Of a stretch of 64,000 bases of DNA, positions 1 to 8,756 are shown in pieces (position 1 is the stretch's first letter; every line of letters starts with the position of its first letter). Origin of the DNA: Streptomyces zingiberis (GTDB taxonomy: Bacteria > Actinomycetota > Actinomycetes > Streptomycetales > Streptomycetaceae). The translations under genes were made by a program, and so were the position numbers. The notes beneath the pieces are model-generated. The model made no database searches. It saw only the letters and a list, made by a program, of their open reading frames with translations, and was not told where the DNA came from. Location: the NCBI RefSeq assembly GCF_012034935.1, contig NZ_JAATEN010000017.1, positions 62,001-126,000 on the forward strand, in the 5' to 3' direction.

Positions 1-2
1 GC

Positions 3-1637
3 GGCGCGGCCGGGGCCGGAGCGGCGGACGGGCCCCCGGCCGTACCCGGGACCCCGGCCCGCGCCGCCGGGGACACCGCGGCGGCCGCCACCGCCGCCGC
101 TTCCGCCGCGCGGCGGGACCGGGCGGTGTGGGCCGCCGTCCGCCAGGGTCTCGTCGGCCCGGCGGAGCCGGTCGCCGGGTTGCTGGACGTGGCCGGTATC
201 CGGGCCTCCGCCGCCGCGCTGCACGCCGCGTTCGCTGAGGTCACCGCCCCCGGTACGCCCGTCCTGCACTCCTTCGCGGTCAAGGCCGCGCCCCTGGTGC
301 CCGTCCTGCGGCTGCTCGCCGCGGAGGGGCTGGGGTGTGAGGTGGCCAGCCCCGGGGAACTGGCGCTGGCCCGCGCGGCGGGGGTCCCCGCGTCCCATGT
401 CGTCCTGGACTCGCCCGCCAAGTCGGAGGCCGAACTGCGGGAGGCGCTGGCGCTCGGGATCGCCGTCAACGCCGACAACGCGGAGGAGCTGTCCCGCCTG
501 GACTCCCTCGTCGGCGGGTCCTCCCTCGTCGGCGGGGCTTCCGGCGCGCCGCGCGGGCCACTCGGCATCCGGGTCAACCCGCAGGTCGGCGGGGGTTCCA
601 TCGCGGCGATGTCCACCGCCACCGGCACCTCCAAGTTCGGCGTGGCGCTGCGCGACGAGGGGGCGCGCGACTGGCTGGTCCGCGCCGCCGTCGCCCGGCC
701 CTGGCTGACCCGGCTCCACGCGCACACCGGCTCCCAGGGCATCCCGCTGGACCTGATGGTCCGCGGGGTGCGGGAGCTGTACGAGCTGGCGGAGGAGATC
801 AACGCGGCGGCGGGGGAACGCCGCATCACCAGTCTGGACCTCGGCGGCGGACTCCCGGTGAACTTCACCTCCGACCAGGAACACCCGTCCCATCGCGACT
901 ACGCGCGGGCCCTGCGGAGCGCCGTGCCCGGCCTCTTCGAAGGGCGGTACGGGCTGGTCACCGAGTTCGGCCGGTCGCTGCTCGCCAAACACGGCACCGT
1001 CCTGGCGCGCGTGGAGTACACCAAGTCGTCGGGCGGGCGGCCGATCGCCGTCACCCACGCGGGAGCGCAGCTCGCCACCCGTACGGTGTTCGCGCCGGAC
1101 TCCTGGCCGCTGCGGGTGGCGGCCTACGACGCGGCGGGCCGGCCGCGGACGGGACCGGAGATCGCGCAGGACGTCGCCGGGCCGTGCTGCTTCGCCGGTG
1201 ACCTGGTGGCGCGGGAGCGCCCGCTGCCGCTGCTGGCGAGCGGCGACCTGGTCGCGCTGCTGGACACCGGCGCCTACTACTTCTCCAACCACTTCGCCTA
1301 CAACAGCCTGCCCCGGCCGGCGGTCTACGGCTTCGCCGAGGAAGCCGTGGCGGCGGAGGCGGCCGGGGACCCCGAGGCGGCCGAGGCGGCCGGGGAGCCC
1401 GGCGAAACCGGGGCACCTGCCCGGCCGGACGGAACGGCCGCCCCGGACGGAACGGTCACGGGCGGCGGCCGGAGCGCGAGCGGCGGACCGGGCGGCGACC
1501 CGGCCGACGGTGGGGGCCGGACGGCGGAAGCCGCCCCCGGGGGCGTGCGGTTCGCACTCGTACGCCCGGCGCAGCGGATCGACGAGATCGTCGCCGAGAG
1601 CGGCGGTGACCACCGGGAGGCGCTCCTCGGCCTCTGA
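3..1637 (+). CDS. PLP-dependent decarboxylase, LysA/ornithine-decarboxylase fold (5' partial)
   Basis: This is a fold-type III PLP enzyme of the diaminopimelate/ornithine/arginine decarboxylase group. Near the N-terminus the segment LHSFAVKAAPLVPVLR carries the PLP-binding lysine. The glycine-rich SLDLGGGLPV segment is the phosphate-binding region, and the late segment with GDLVALLDTGAYYFSNHFAYNS is the usual C-terminal active-site region. The frame stays open to the left edge and the residues before the GTG at 126 look family-like, so the true start is probably outside the window. After the catalytic domain there is a low-complexity Ala/Gly/Glu/Pro insertion of about 70 residues before a conserved-looking RPAQRIDEIVAES tail. 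Lysine biosynthesis is possible, but many streptomycetes carry a paralogous decarboxylase of unknown substrate, so no symbol is given. Confidence 0.85.
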   Translation, partial: GAAGAGAADGPPAVPGTPARAAGDTAAAATAAASAARRDRAVWAAVRQGLVGPAEPVAGLLDVAGIRASAAALHAAFAEVTAPGTPVLHSFAVKAAPLVPVLRLLAAEGLGCEVASPGELALARAAGVPASHVVLDSPAKSEAELREALALGIAVNADNAEELSRLDSLVGGSSLVGGASGAPRGPLGIRVNPQVGGGSIAAMSTATGTSKFGVALRDEGARDWLVRAAVARPWLTRLHAHTGSQGIPLDLMVRGVRELYELAEEINAAAGERRITSLDLGGGLPVNFTSDQEHPSHRDYARALRSAVPGLFEGRYGLVTEFGRSLLAKHGTVLARVEYTKSSGGRPIAVTHAGAQLATRTVFAPDSWPLRVAAYDAAGRPRTGPEIAQDVAGPCCFAGDLVARERPLPLLASGDLVALLDTGAYYFSNHFAYNSLPRPAVYGFAEEAVAAEAAGDPEAAEAAGEPGETGAPARPDGTAAPDGTVTGGGRSASGGPGGDPADGGGRTAEAAPGGVRFALVRPAQRIDEIVAESGGDHREALLGL

Positions 1638-1719
1638 CCTGCCGGAGCCCGGGGGCCGGGGCCCGCGCGTCGTCGCGGTGGGACGGCGCGGCCCCCTGCC
1701 CCGGACCCCCGTACGCCGG

Positions 1720-1755
1720 TACGTACCGACGGCTACGTACCGACGGCTACGTACC
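1720..1755. repeat. 14-bp tandem repeat between convergent genes
   Basis: The unit TACGTACCGACGGC occurs twice in full, at 1720 and 1734, and a third partial copy starts at 1748. The repeat runs into the stop codon of the leftward gene. Each unit contains the short palindrome TACGTA. No function is evident. Confidence 0.7.
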
Positions 1756-2526
1756 GGCGGCCTCGACGGCCCCGGCGCGCCCGGAGCTTCCGGTTTCCCG
1801 GGTCTTCCCGGCGCCCCCCTGTGCCGGCTTCCGTCCCCCCACTACGCCGGCGCCGGGGCGCCCCGGCCGCCTACGGGACGGCCCCGCGGCCCCCTTCGGC
1901 CGGGGCGGCGGGGTGGGCGCGACCGGAGCGGGAGCCGCGGGGACGGCCTTCCGCCTGCCGCCGCCCGGACCGGCGTCCCCGGCGGCGATGCCCGTCGTGC
2001 GGTACCCGTCGACCGCCGTGCCCACGGGGCCGCGCCCGGCGCGGTCGGCACGGAACCACAGCAGCGTCTCGTTCCGGCGTTCGAGGCTGCCCAGCCACAC
2101 CGCCTTGGCCCACAGTCCGGCCCCGGCCCCGGCCAGCAGCAACCCGCCCGCCGCGGGGGCCAGCAGGGACGAGACAAGGGCCGCCACCGCGCCGGCGAGC
2201 AGCCACCAGCGGCGCCGGCGCCGCCAGGCCCGGACCGTCACGGCGCGGTCCTGGAGGAGATCCCGCCGTCCGGCGCGCACCGCGCCCCCGGCGAGTTCCC
2301 GGTAGCGCCCGCGGCGGAGGACGAAGGCGGCCACCGCGGCGAGCGGCAGCAGCGCCGCGCCCGCGAGCAGTCCGATCCGCGTTCCCACCAGGCTGACCGG
2401 GACCAGGGCGCCCAGCGCCGCGGCCACCAGCCCCGTCCACCACATCCACACCCCTGGTGCCCGTACCGCAACCGCCACCCGGGCCAGCACCGTCGCCGTC
2501 TCGCGCTTCACCGCGCGCCTCCTCAC
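1747..2526 (-). CDS. membrane protein of unknown function
   Basis: The protein has about 259 residues. A hydrophobic pair at the N-terminus (segments around GVWMWWTGLVAAALGALVPVSLV and IGLLAGAALLPLAAVAAFVL) is followed by a basic stretch. A second hydrophobic region comes next (WWLLAGAVAALVSSLLAPAAGGLLLAGAGAGLWA), then a long Pro/Gly/Arg-rich, probably disordered cytoplasmic tail. I chose the GTG at 2526 because GAGG lies 5 nt upstream; the longer frame to 2664 has no good site. I do not recognise the family. It is convergent with the decarboxylase, and nothing in the neighbourhood suggests a role. Confidence 0.6.
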   Translation of the reverse strand: MRRRAVKRETATVLARVAVAVRAPGVWMWWTGLVAAALGALVPVSLVGTRIGLLAGAALLPLAAVAAFVLRRGRYRELAGGAVRAGRRDLLQDRAVTVRAWRRRRRWWLLAGAVAALVSSLLAPAAGGLLLAGAGAGLWAKAVWLGSLERRNETLLWFRADRAGRGPVGTAVDGYRTTGIAAGDAGPGGGRRKAVPAAPAPVAPTPPPRPKGAAGPSRRRPGRPGAGVVGGRKPAQGGAGKTRETGSSGRAGAVEAAGT

Positions 2527-2686
2527 GTCCTCGCAGTGGTCCGATGTCTCCTTGCGAAACCTGTTCCGGTGAACGCGCAGTGTAGTGAGCGGCCATGAGA
2601 ATCGGATGAGAGCGGGGGCGCCCTCCTTCACGGGCGTTCCGCCTCTCCGCGCCGCCTGGGACACCTCGCCCTCGCCCGGGGCGGCT

Positions 2687-3073
2687 CTACGCGCTGTGCG
2701 CGATCTGGATCAGGTTGCCGCAGGTGTCGTCCAGCACCGCGGTGGTCACCGGGCCCATCCGGAGCGGCTCCTGGGTGAACCGCACGCCCAGCCCGCGCAA
2801 CCGGTCGAACTCGGCGTGCACGTCGTCCACGGCGAAGGACGTGACCGGGATGCCGTCCTCCGCGAGCGCCGCCCGGTAGGGCCCTACGGCGGGGTGGCCG
2901 GCGGGCTCCAGCACCAGTTCGGTGCCGTCGGGCTCCTCCGGCGAGACCACGGTCAGCCAGCGGTGTTCGCCGAGCGGGATCTCGGTCTTCTTCACGAAGC
3001 CCAGGACATCGGTGTAGAAGCGCAGCGCCCTGTCCTGGTCGTCGACGAAGACGCTGGTCAGATGGATTCTCAT
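2687..3073 (-). CDS. VOC (glyoxalase/bleomycin-resistance fold) family protein
   Basis: This 128-residue protein has two beta-alpha-beta-beta-beta halves typical of the vicinal oxygen chelate superfamily. The first half, MRIHLTSVFVDDQDRALRFYTDVLGF, is the standard opening of this family. The second half, around PVTSFAVDDVHAEFDRLRGLGV, ends in DDTCGNLIQI. Its ATG overlaps the stop of the upstream ArsR gene in an ATGA arrangement at 3070-3073, so the two are translationally coupled. The substrate is unknown. ArsR-VOC pairs often serve detoxification or metal and xenobiotic sensing, but that is inference. Confidence 0.88.
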   Translation of the reverse strand: MRIHLTSVFVDDQDRALRFYTDVLGFVKKTEIPLGEHRWLTVVSPEEPDGTELVLEPAGHPAVGPYRAALAEDGIPVTSFAVDDVHAEFDRLRGLGVRFTQEPLRMGPVTTAVLDDTCGNLIQIAHSA

Positions 3074-3363
3074 GGGGTGGTCTCCGGGGGTTCGGGCCGG
3101 AGCCACCGGTTCAGGAGCGGCTCCAGCGGCGCGGTGTTCAGATCGTGGAGTTTCTGACGACCCTGGCGCCGCGTCCGGACGAGCCCGGCGGCCTCCAGGA
3201 CGGCGAGGTGCTGGCTGATCGCCTGGCGGGACATGCCCAGGCCGTGCCGGGTCGCCAGGCGCGCGCAGATCTCGAACAGCGACTGACCGCCGCGCTCCGC
3301 CAGTTCGTCGAGGATGCGTCTGCGCGTGGGGTCGGCCAGTGCCTTGAAGACATCGTCCGCCAT
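3070..3363 (-). CDS. ArsR-family winged-helix transcriptional regulator
   Basis: This compact repressor starts MADDVFKALADPTRRRILDELAER, the classic first helix of ArsR/SmtB proteins. The recognition region is MSRQAISQHLAVLEAAGLV and the wing is RTRRQGRQKLHDLN. I placed the start at the internal ATG at 3363 rather than the longer frame to 3414, because family members begin at MADDVFKAL. There is no obvious cysteine metal site near the recognition helix, so it may belong to the non-metal ArsR group that regulates a linked VOC enzyme. It is the first gene of a two-gene unit and its stop overlaps the VOC start. Confidence 0.9.
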   Translation of the reverse strand: MADDVFKALADPTRRRILDELAERGGQSLFEICARLATRHGLGMSRQAISQHLAVLEAAGLVRTRRQGRQKLHDLNTAPLEPLLNRWLRPEPPETTP

Positions 3364-3460
3364 GACGGCAGAATAGGCAAGCATCTGCTTGCCTATCAAG
3401 GGACGTGTGGACATCCCCCAACCCCGGCCTCACGGCCGGCGCCGCCAGTCGCTGTCGCGG

Positions 3461-4459
3461 TCAGTCGATGAAGAGTCCCCGGTCGGCGGCGCGGGCGTCG
3501 AACTCCTCCAGCCGGGCCTGCGCGTCGGGAAGCGCGTCACACATCGCCTCCAGCAGCACCCGGCCCAGCATCATCGGCGCACACGCGGTGTCGAACACCA
3601 GGCCGGTGCCGACGGCCGCCGGGAGCAGCAGGTCGGAGTGGCGGGCGACGGGCGCGAACGCGCTGTCGGCGACGGTCACCACCGTCAGCCCCGCGGAACG
3701 GGCGTGGTCCAGGGCCTCGGTCACCTCACGCGGATGGCGCGGCAGCGCGAAGCAGAGCAGGGCGCCGGCGCCGGCCCGGCGGGCCGCGTCGATCCGGTCG
3801 GCGAGCATCGTCCCGCCTTCGTCGAGCAGCCGGACGTCCGGGTGGACCTTGGCGGCGAAGTAGGCGAAGCCCCGCGCCTGGGCGGAGGCCGCGCGCAGTC
3901 CGAGCACGGGCAGCGGGCTGGACCCCGCCAGCAACCGGCCCGCCCGCTCCACGGGACCGGCGTCGGCGAGCAGGCCCGCCACCTGACGGAGGTTCTCGAT
4001 CTCCGCCTCCACGGCCTGCTGGTACGGGGTGAGGGCACCGCCGGCGGGCGGGCCACCGGCCGGGGGCACCTCGCGGAGGTGGCGGCGGAGCGCCGGATAG
4101 CCGTCGAACCCCAGGGCGACCGCGAAGCGGGTGACGGACGGCTGGCTCACCCCGGCCAGCTCCGCCAGCTCCACGCTGGAGAGGAACGGCACATCGGCCG
4201 CGCGCCGCACCATGCAGTGCGCGATCCGGCGCTGGGTGGGCGTCAGCCGGTGGCCTTCGAAGAGCTGCTGGAGCCGCGCCGCGGCGGCAGCGGTTCCGCC
4301 CGGCCCGGCGGGCGGGTGACCGTCCGCCGGACCGGCGCCGGCGTTCCCCGGCCGCGCTTCCGGCGAGGTCGCGCCGTCCGCTCCACCGGCCCCGGTGCCG
4401 AACCTCCCAGACATCCCAGACATCCCTGAGGCACCAGGCATCCCAGACGTCCCGGCCAT
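3461..4459 (-). CDS. MurR/RpiR-family regulator with SIS domain
   Basis: An N-terminal helix-turn-helix of the RpiR type (LTPTQRRIAHCMVRRAADVPFLSSVELAELAGVSQPSVTRFAVALGF) is followed by a SIS sugar-isomerase domain of about 150 residues (PLPVLGLRAASAQARGFAYFAAKV through MMLGRVLLEAMCDALPD). SIS regulators usually sense phosphosugars and repress sugar-acid or amino-sugar catabolism. The first 50 or so residues are Gly/Ala/Pro-rich and include short GMPGASGMSG-like repeats. I chose the ATG at 4459 because GGGAGG sits 5 nt upstream; an ATG at 4501 with a GAGG site is an alternative. No sugar-use operon is adjacent, so its target is unknown. Confidence 0.85.
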   Translation of the reverse strand: MAGTSGMPGASGMSGMSGRFGTGAGGADGATSPEARPGNAGAGPADGHPPAGPGGTAAAAARLQQLFEGHRLTPTQRRIAHCMVRRAADVPFLSSVELAELAGVSQPSVTRFAVALGFDGYPALRRHLREVPPAGGPPAGGALTPYQQAVEAEIENLRQVAGLLADAGPVERAGRLLAGSSPLPVLGLRAASAQARGFAYFAAKVHPDVRLLDEGGTMLADRIDAARRAGAGALLCFALPRHPREVTEALDHARSAGLTVVTVADSAFAPVARHSDLLLPAAVGTGLVFDTACAPMMLGRVLLEAMCDALPDAQARLEEFDARAADRGLFID

Positions 4460-4638
4460 CGGAGCCTCCCACCGTCGGACCCCGCACGCGGCGCGAGCCA
4501 TTCACCAACCTCAAACCCTGTATGAGTCTATGCAGCACCTCGCCCCCGGCGCGCCCGGCGGCCGAGGCCGGCCACCCCCCGCCACGGCCTGACGGGGGCC
4601 GCCCACCCCGGTCCCGGCGGTGAACCCGCCCGGATCGG

Positions 4639-4650
4639 GGGGTTAACCCC
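4639..4650. promoter_or_regulatory. 12-bp perfect palindrome in a divergent promoter region
   Basis: GGGGTTAACCCC lies between the leftward RpiR regulator and the rightward membrane protein starting at 4688. A perfect palindrome here could be an operator for the RpiR protein, but nothing in the sequence ties the two together. Confidence 0.35.
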
Positions 4651-4687
4651 AGTGCCTCCGCCACACCCCGTCCTTAGCGTGGACGGC

Positions 4688-5095
4688 ATGGAGACCCGTG
4701 ACCCCGAGCTCAAGAAGGAACTCGACGCCACCTTGCAGGCCCGCCGGGAGCTGGGACCGGAGTACGAGTCCGAACTCGTCGACTCGTTCCTGGAGAAGCT
4801 CGACGGCGCGGTCGACCGCCGGGTGCGCCGGCAGCTCGCCGAACGCCGGATGATCGTCGCGCGAGGGACCCGCTCGCGGGGCGAGGCGGGCGGCGGCTTC
4901 GGCAGCCGGTACGGATTCGGCATCTTCTCGCTGGTGATGGCCCTGCCCCTGTCCGGGGTCGGCGCCGCGACGGCCGGCCTGCCCGGGCTGATCGTGACCT
5001 GGGTGGGGATCGTCGGGGTGAACGCCGCCCACGGCGGCCTGCTGCCCCGGTTCCGCAACCGCGAGAAGCGACGGGAGCCGGACGAGTGGGACTGA
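4688..5095 (+). CDS. conserved actinobacterial membrane protein, unknown function
   Basis: The 135-residue protein starts METRDPELKKELDATLQARRELG at an ATG about 12 nt downstream of a TAGCGT -10-like box, so the transcript may be nearly leaderless. A charged helical N-terminal half (to about residue 70) precedes two closely spaced hydrophobic segments (FGIFSLVMALPLSGVGAATAGLPGLIVTWVGIVGVNAAHGG). The tail is short and charged. The layout suggests a small inner-membrane protein with a cytoplasmic N-terminus. I do not recognise a named function. Confidence 0.75.
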   Translation: METRDPELKKELDATLQARRELGPEYESELVDSFLEKLDGAVDRRVRRQLAERRMIVARGTRSRGEAGGGFGSRYGFGIFSLVMALPLSGVGAATAGLPGLIVTWVGIVGVNAAHGGLLPRFRNREKRREPDEWD

Positions 5096-5145
5096 TGCCC
5101 CTCTCCGGGCCTTCCTGAACCACCCCGCCCGGGAAAAACGTGCTG

Positions 5146-5204
5146 GGCGGGGACCGCCGCACCCCAGTGTGAGCACCAGGGGCGGGACGACGGCGGTCCC
5201 CGCC
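5146..5204. repeat. long-spaced inverted repeat in intergenic region
   Basis: GGCGGGGACCGCCG at 5146-5159 is mirrored exactly by CGGCGGTCCCCGCC at 5191-5204. A second hairpin follows, GGACACGG to CCGTGTCC between about 5207 and 5245. These occupy part of the 358-bp gap at 5096-5453, where I see no gene. They may terminate the gene ending at 5095 or form a structured transcript. Confidence 0.45.
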
Positions 5205-5453
5205 GATGGACACGGCCGCTCCTTCGACCGGGAGACCGTGTCCGGGCGACCACGGAGGTCCGGGAGCCGCTCCGGATGTCCTTGGCGCCGTTCGCGTGCC
5301 GGCCAGGTCACCTGCCCGATGTCCTCGCCGGCACCACCTACTCTGCACGGCCCGTGTTAAGCGCGTGCTGCCGGTGCGTGTCGGCCGCGTACCGTTCCCG
5401 GAACTCCCGGCGACCGGGCCCCGCCGCTCTCCCCGTCGCGCGGGAGGGATGCC

Positions 5454-6839
5454 CTACTTCGCCCTCCTCGCCAGGTAGGCCAGCAGGTCCTGGCGGCTCA
5501 CCACGCCGGTCGGCTTGCCGTCGACCAGCACCACCGCGGCGTCGGCGCCCTCCAGTACGGCCATCAGGTCCGCCACCGGTTCGCCCGAGCCGACGTGCGG
5601 CAGCGGCGCGCTCATGTGCTTCTCCAGCGGATCGCCCAGCTCGGCCCGGCCGGTGAACAGGGCGTCCAGCAGCTCCCGTTCGACGACGGAGCCGACGACC
5701 TCGGCGGCCATCACGTCCGGGTGCCCGGCGCCCGGCTTGACGATCGGCATCTGGGAGACGCCGTACTCGCGCAGCACGTCGATCGCCTCGCCGACGGTCT
5801 CCTCCGGGTGCATGTGGACCAGCGAGGGCAGCCCGCCGTCCTTGTCGCGCAGCACCTCGCCGACGCGGGCGGCGGGGCCGCCCTCCTCCAGGAAGCCGTA
5901 GTCGGCCATCCACTCGTCGTTGAAGATCTTGCTCAGGTAACCGCGGCCGCTGTCCGGCAGCAGCACGACCACCACGTCGTCCGGGCCGAGCCGCCCCGCC
6001 ACCTCCAGCGCGCCGACCACGGCCATCCCGCAGGAGCCGCCGACCAGCAGCCCCTCCTCGCGGGCGAGGCGCCGGGTCATCCGGAAGGAGTCCCGGTCCG
6101 AGACGGGGACGATCTCGTCGGCCACCTCACGGTCGTAGGCGTCCGGCCAGAAGTCCTCACCGACGCCCTCGACCAGATACGGCCGCCCCGAGCCGCCGGA
6201 GTAGACCGAGCCCTCCGGGTCCGCGCCGATGACGGCGACCTTTCCGCCGGAGACCTCCTTGAGGTACCGCCCGGTGCCGCTGATCGTGCCGCCGGTGCCG
6301 ACGCCCGTGACGAAGTGCGTGATCCGCCCCTCGGTCTGCTCCCAGATCTCCGGGCCGGTCGAGTGGTAGTGCGACAGCGGGTTGTGCGGGTTGCTGTACT
6401 GGTCGGGCTTCCAGGCGTTCGGCGTCTCCCGCACCAGCCGGTCCGAGACGTTGTAGTACGAGTCCGGGTGCGAGGGGTCGACGGCGGTGGGGCAGACCAC
6501 GACCTCCGCGCCGTACGCCCGCAGCACGTTGATCTTGTCGGTGGACACCTTGTCGGGGCAGACGAAGACGCACTTGTAGCCCTTCTGCTGGGCCACGATG
6601 GCCAGCCCCACCCCGGTGTTGCCGGAGGTCGGCTCGACGATCGTGCCGCCCGGGCGCAGTTCGCCGGACTCCTCGGCCGCCTCGATCATCCGCAGCGCGA
6701 TCCGGTCCTTCACCGAGCCGCCGGGGTTGAAGTACTCGACCTTCGCCAGGACCGTCGCCGACAGCCCTTCGGTCACATGGTTGAGCTTCACCAGCGGGGT
6801 GTTGCCGACAAGCTCGATCATCGAATCGTGAAACTGCAC
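5454..6839 (-). CDS. cbs: cystathionine beta-synthase
   Basis: The 461-residue enzyme condenses serine with homocysteine to cystathionine in the cytoplasm, the first step of reverse transsulfuration. It opens MQFHDSMIELVGNTPLVKL. The PLP lysine is K44 in GGSVKDR, the EPTSGNTG loop contacts the substrate, and the VGTGGTISGTG segment binds the PLP phosphate. Residues from about 335 to 455 form a pair of CBS regulatory modules, so it is the full-length regulated type rather than an O-acetylserine sulfhydrylase. It stands alone, with a 358-bp gap after its stop and the SGNH hydrolase divergent upstream. Confidence 0.93.
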   Translation of the reverse strand: MQFHDSMIELVGNTPLVKLNHVTEGLSATVLAKVEYFNPGGSVKDRIALRMIEAAEESGELRPGGTIVEPTSGNTGVGLAIVAQQKGYKCVFVCPDKVSTDKINVLRAYGAEVVVCPTAVDPSHPDSYYNVSDRLVRETPNAWKPDQYSNPHNPLSHYHSTGPEIWEQTEGRITHFVTGVGTGGTISGTGRYLKEVSGGKVAVIGADPEGSVYSGGSGRPYLVEGVGEDFWPDAYDREVADEIVPVSDRDSFRMTRRLAREEGLLVGGSCGMAVVGALEVAGRLGPDDVVVVLLPDSGRGYLSKIFNDEWMADYGFLEEGGPAARVGEVLRDKDGGLPSLVHMHPEETVGEAIDVLREYGVSQMPIVKPGAGHPDVMAAEVVGSVVERELLDALFTGRAELGDPLEKHMSAPLPHVGSGEPVADLMAVLEGADAAVVLVDGKPTGVVSRQDLLAYLARRAK

Positions 6840-7249
6840 GACGTCTCCAGGTGGTGCGGGTTCTCCGCGATCGGGGGCAGTCGCTGTTCAGGTGCCCGTA
6901 CCACCAGCCTATTGCGCCGTAGCGCCCCGGCGCCCCGTGCGCCGGGTGTTGCGGGCGGGGCCGCGCCGGGCAGGAAACCGGTACGGCGCCGGCGGGCGGC
7001 GCCCGGGGAAACGGGGCGGTCATGGCGGGCACGGCACCATCGGCGCGGACGGCACGGACAGCCCGGACGGCATGGACGGCCCGCGTGCCCTGGGGAGCGG
7101 GGGCACCAGGGCCGGCGGGGGTGGAGCGGCCCGCGCGCACGGCACGGTCCGCCTGGAGAGCGCTGACGGCGCTGGTCCCGCCGGCGGCACCGGCCCGGCG
7201 GCGTCCGGCGCGGCCGTCCGCCGCCGGGCCCACGGGGCGGGCCGGCCGG

Positions 7250-7260
7250 CCCCCCCCCCC
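7250..7260. repeat. 11-nt C homopolymer in the gap between cbs and the hydrolase
   Basis: Eleven consecutive C residues lie upstream of the chosen hydrolase start. The segment 6840-7462 is otherwise very G+C-rich, with 'ggcacgg'-type low-complexity repeats around 7021-7080 and 'gctgcc' hexamers after the run. The hydrolase frame is open through it, but the translation is low-complexity and not protein-like. Confidence 0.7.
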
Positions 7261-7462
7261 GCTGCCGCTGCCGCTGCCGCTGCCGGCCTGGATCACGCGG
7301 TCACGGCAGGTGGCACGGCCGTCCACCCCCGGGTCCACGGGACGGGCCCGGTGGGCGGGGCCGGAGTGGGCCGCCCGGACGGCGCGGGCGGTCCTGGCGG
7401 CACCGGCCGTCCGGCCGGGGGCCCGGCCCGTGGCGGCGCCGCTGCCGGGCTCCCGGGCGCGG

Positions 7463-8644
7463 GTGGCGCGCCGGATCGCCGCGGCGGCCGCGTACGGCGG
7501 GGGCGGGGCCGGGCTGCTGGGCGGCGCGGCGGTCGGGCTGCTGCTGGCGGAGGCCCGCTGGGCGCGGCACCTGGTGGGCACCGCCGGGGGTGAGCCACCC
7601 CGCGCTGACGGCCGCTACGGCCCGCCGCTCGCCGCCCGCTCCGGCGCGGTCCCGTTGCGCCTGGGCGTCCTCGGCGACTCGACCGCCGCCGGGCAGGGCG
7701 TCCACCGGGCGCGGGAGACGCCGGGCGCGCTGCTGGCCGCGGGGCTGGCGGCCGTCGCGGAACGGCCGGTGGAGCTGCGGAACGCGGCCGTGACGGGGGC
7801 GATGTCGGACGATCTGGACCGGCAGGTGTCCCTGCTCCTGGCGGACGCCGGGCGGCTCCCGGACATCTGCGTGATCATGATCGGCGCCAACGACGTCACC
7901 AACCGCGTGCCCGCCGCCCGTTCGGTCCGGCTGCTCGCCGGGGCCGTCGGCCGACTGCGCGCCGCCGGGTGCGCCGTGGTCGTGGGCACCTGCCCCGACC
8001 TGGGGACCATCGAGCCCGTCCGGCAGCCGCTGCGGTGGGTGGCGCGGCGGCTGAGCCGGCAGCTGGCGGCGGCGCAGACGATCGCCGTGGTCGAGCGGGG
8101 CGGGCGCACGGTCTCCCTGGGCTCACTGCTCGGCCCCGAGTTCGAGGCCAACCCGCGGGAGCTGTTCGGTCCCGACAGCTACCACCCCTCGGCTCAGGGG
8201 TACGCCACGGCCGCGATGGCCGTCCTGCCGGCGCTCTGCGCGGCGCTCGGCCTGTGGCCCGAGGAGGGTCCGGCCGGAGCGCCGGCCGGGGAGGCCCGCC
8301 CGGGTTCCGCGGCCCGCCCGGTCCTCCCGGTGGCCCAGGCCGCGGCCCGGGCGGCGGCGGAGAGCGGCACGGAGGTGTCGTACGCGGGGGTGGCCCCGGT
8401 GGCTCCCGGCGCACGCCGTGGTCCGTGGGCCCAGCTCCTGCGCCGCCGCCGGGGAGTCCCCGCCGCGGCGGGCGGTCCGGCTCCCGTGACGGCGCGCGGC
8501 TCCACGGACGCGCCGGCGGCTGGGGAGGGGCCGGCGACCGGGACCGGCGCGGTCACCCGTGCGCGGCCGGCCGCGGAGGTGGCGGCGCCGGCACCGGACC
8601 CCGCGGGCGGCACGCGTCCCGTGGCCGGTGAAGGGATCCGGTAA
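7463..8644 (+). CDS. SGNH/GDSL-family hydrolase
   Basis: A membrane-anchoring N-terminus (VARRIAAAAAYGGGGAGLLGGAAVGLLLAE) is followed by an SGNH hydrolase domain. Block I is RLGVLGDSTAAGQGV with the nucleophilic Ser, block III is IGANDVTN, and block V is SYHPSAQGYA with the catalytic Asp-x-x-His equivalent. These enzymes are esterases or lipases, often acting on envelope carbohydrate acyl groups. The substrate cannot be read from sequence. After the domain a low-complexity Ala/Pro/Gly tail of about 130 residues follows. The frame is open back to 7022, but that part reads like an antisense shadow, so the GTG at 7463 is preferred with moderate certainty. Confidence 0.8.
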   Translation: MARRIAAAAAYGGGGAGLLGGAAVGLLLAEARWARHLVGTAGGEPPRADGRYGPPLAARSGAVPLRLGVLGDSTAAGQGVHRARETPGALLAAGLAAVAERPVELRNAAVTGAMSDDLDRQVSLLLADAGRLPDICVIMIGANDVTNRVPAARSVRLLAGAVGRLRAAGCAVVVGTCPDLGTIEPVRQPLRWVARRLSRQLAAAQTIAVVERGGRTVSLGSLLGPEFEANPRELFGPDSYHPSAQGYATAAMAVLPALCAALGLWPEEGPAGAPAGEARPGSAARPVLPVAQAAARAAAESGTEVSYAGVAPVAPGARRGPWAQLLRRRRGVPAAAGGPAPVTARGSTDAPAAGEGPATGTGAVTRARPAAEVAAPAPDPAGGTRPVAGEGIR

Positions 8645-8645
8645 G

Positions 8646-8655
8646 CAAGCGCTTG
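8646..8655. promoter_or_regulatory. palindromic operator-like site CAAGCGCTTG upstream of the thiolase
   Basis: This 10-bp perfect palindrome sits just after the hydrolase stop and about 100 nt before the thiolase start. Palindromes of this AAGCGCTT core are bound by TetR-family acyl-CoA-metabolism regulators in actinobacteria (general knowledge). The position would suit control of the thiolase. No such regulator gene is in the window. Confidence 0.4.
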
Positions 8656-8756
8656 GAAAAGAGTCCGTTCTCACACGGCGCCCGCCGTGACCCCGGCCGC
8701 TACGTGGGGGTAACTTCCAGTCGGAATCCCCGCACCGCCGTCCCCTGGGAGCCGTG

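Noticed and set aside
5595..7166. 523-codon plus-strand frame opposite cystathionine beta-synthase
   Set aside because: Antisense of the PLP enzyme; no protein-like composition.
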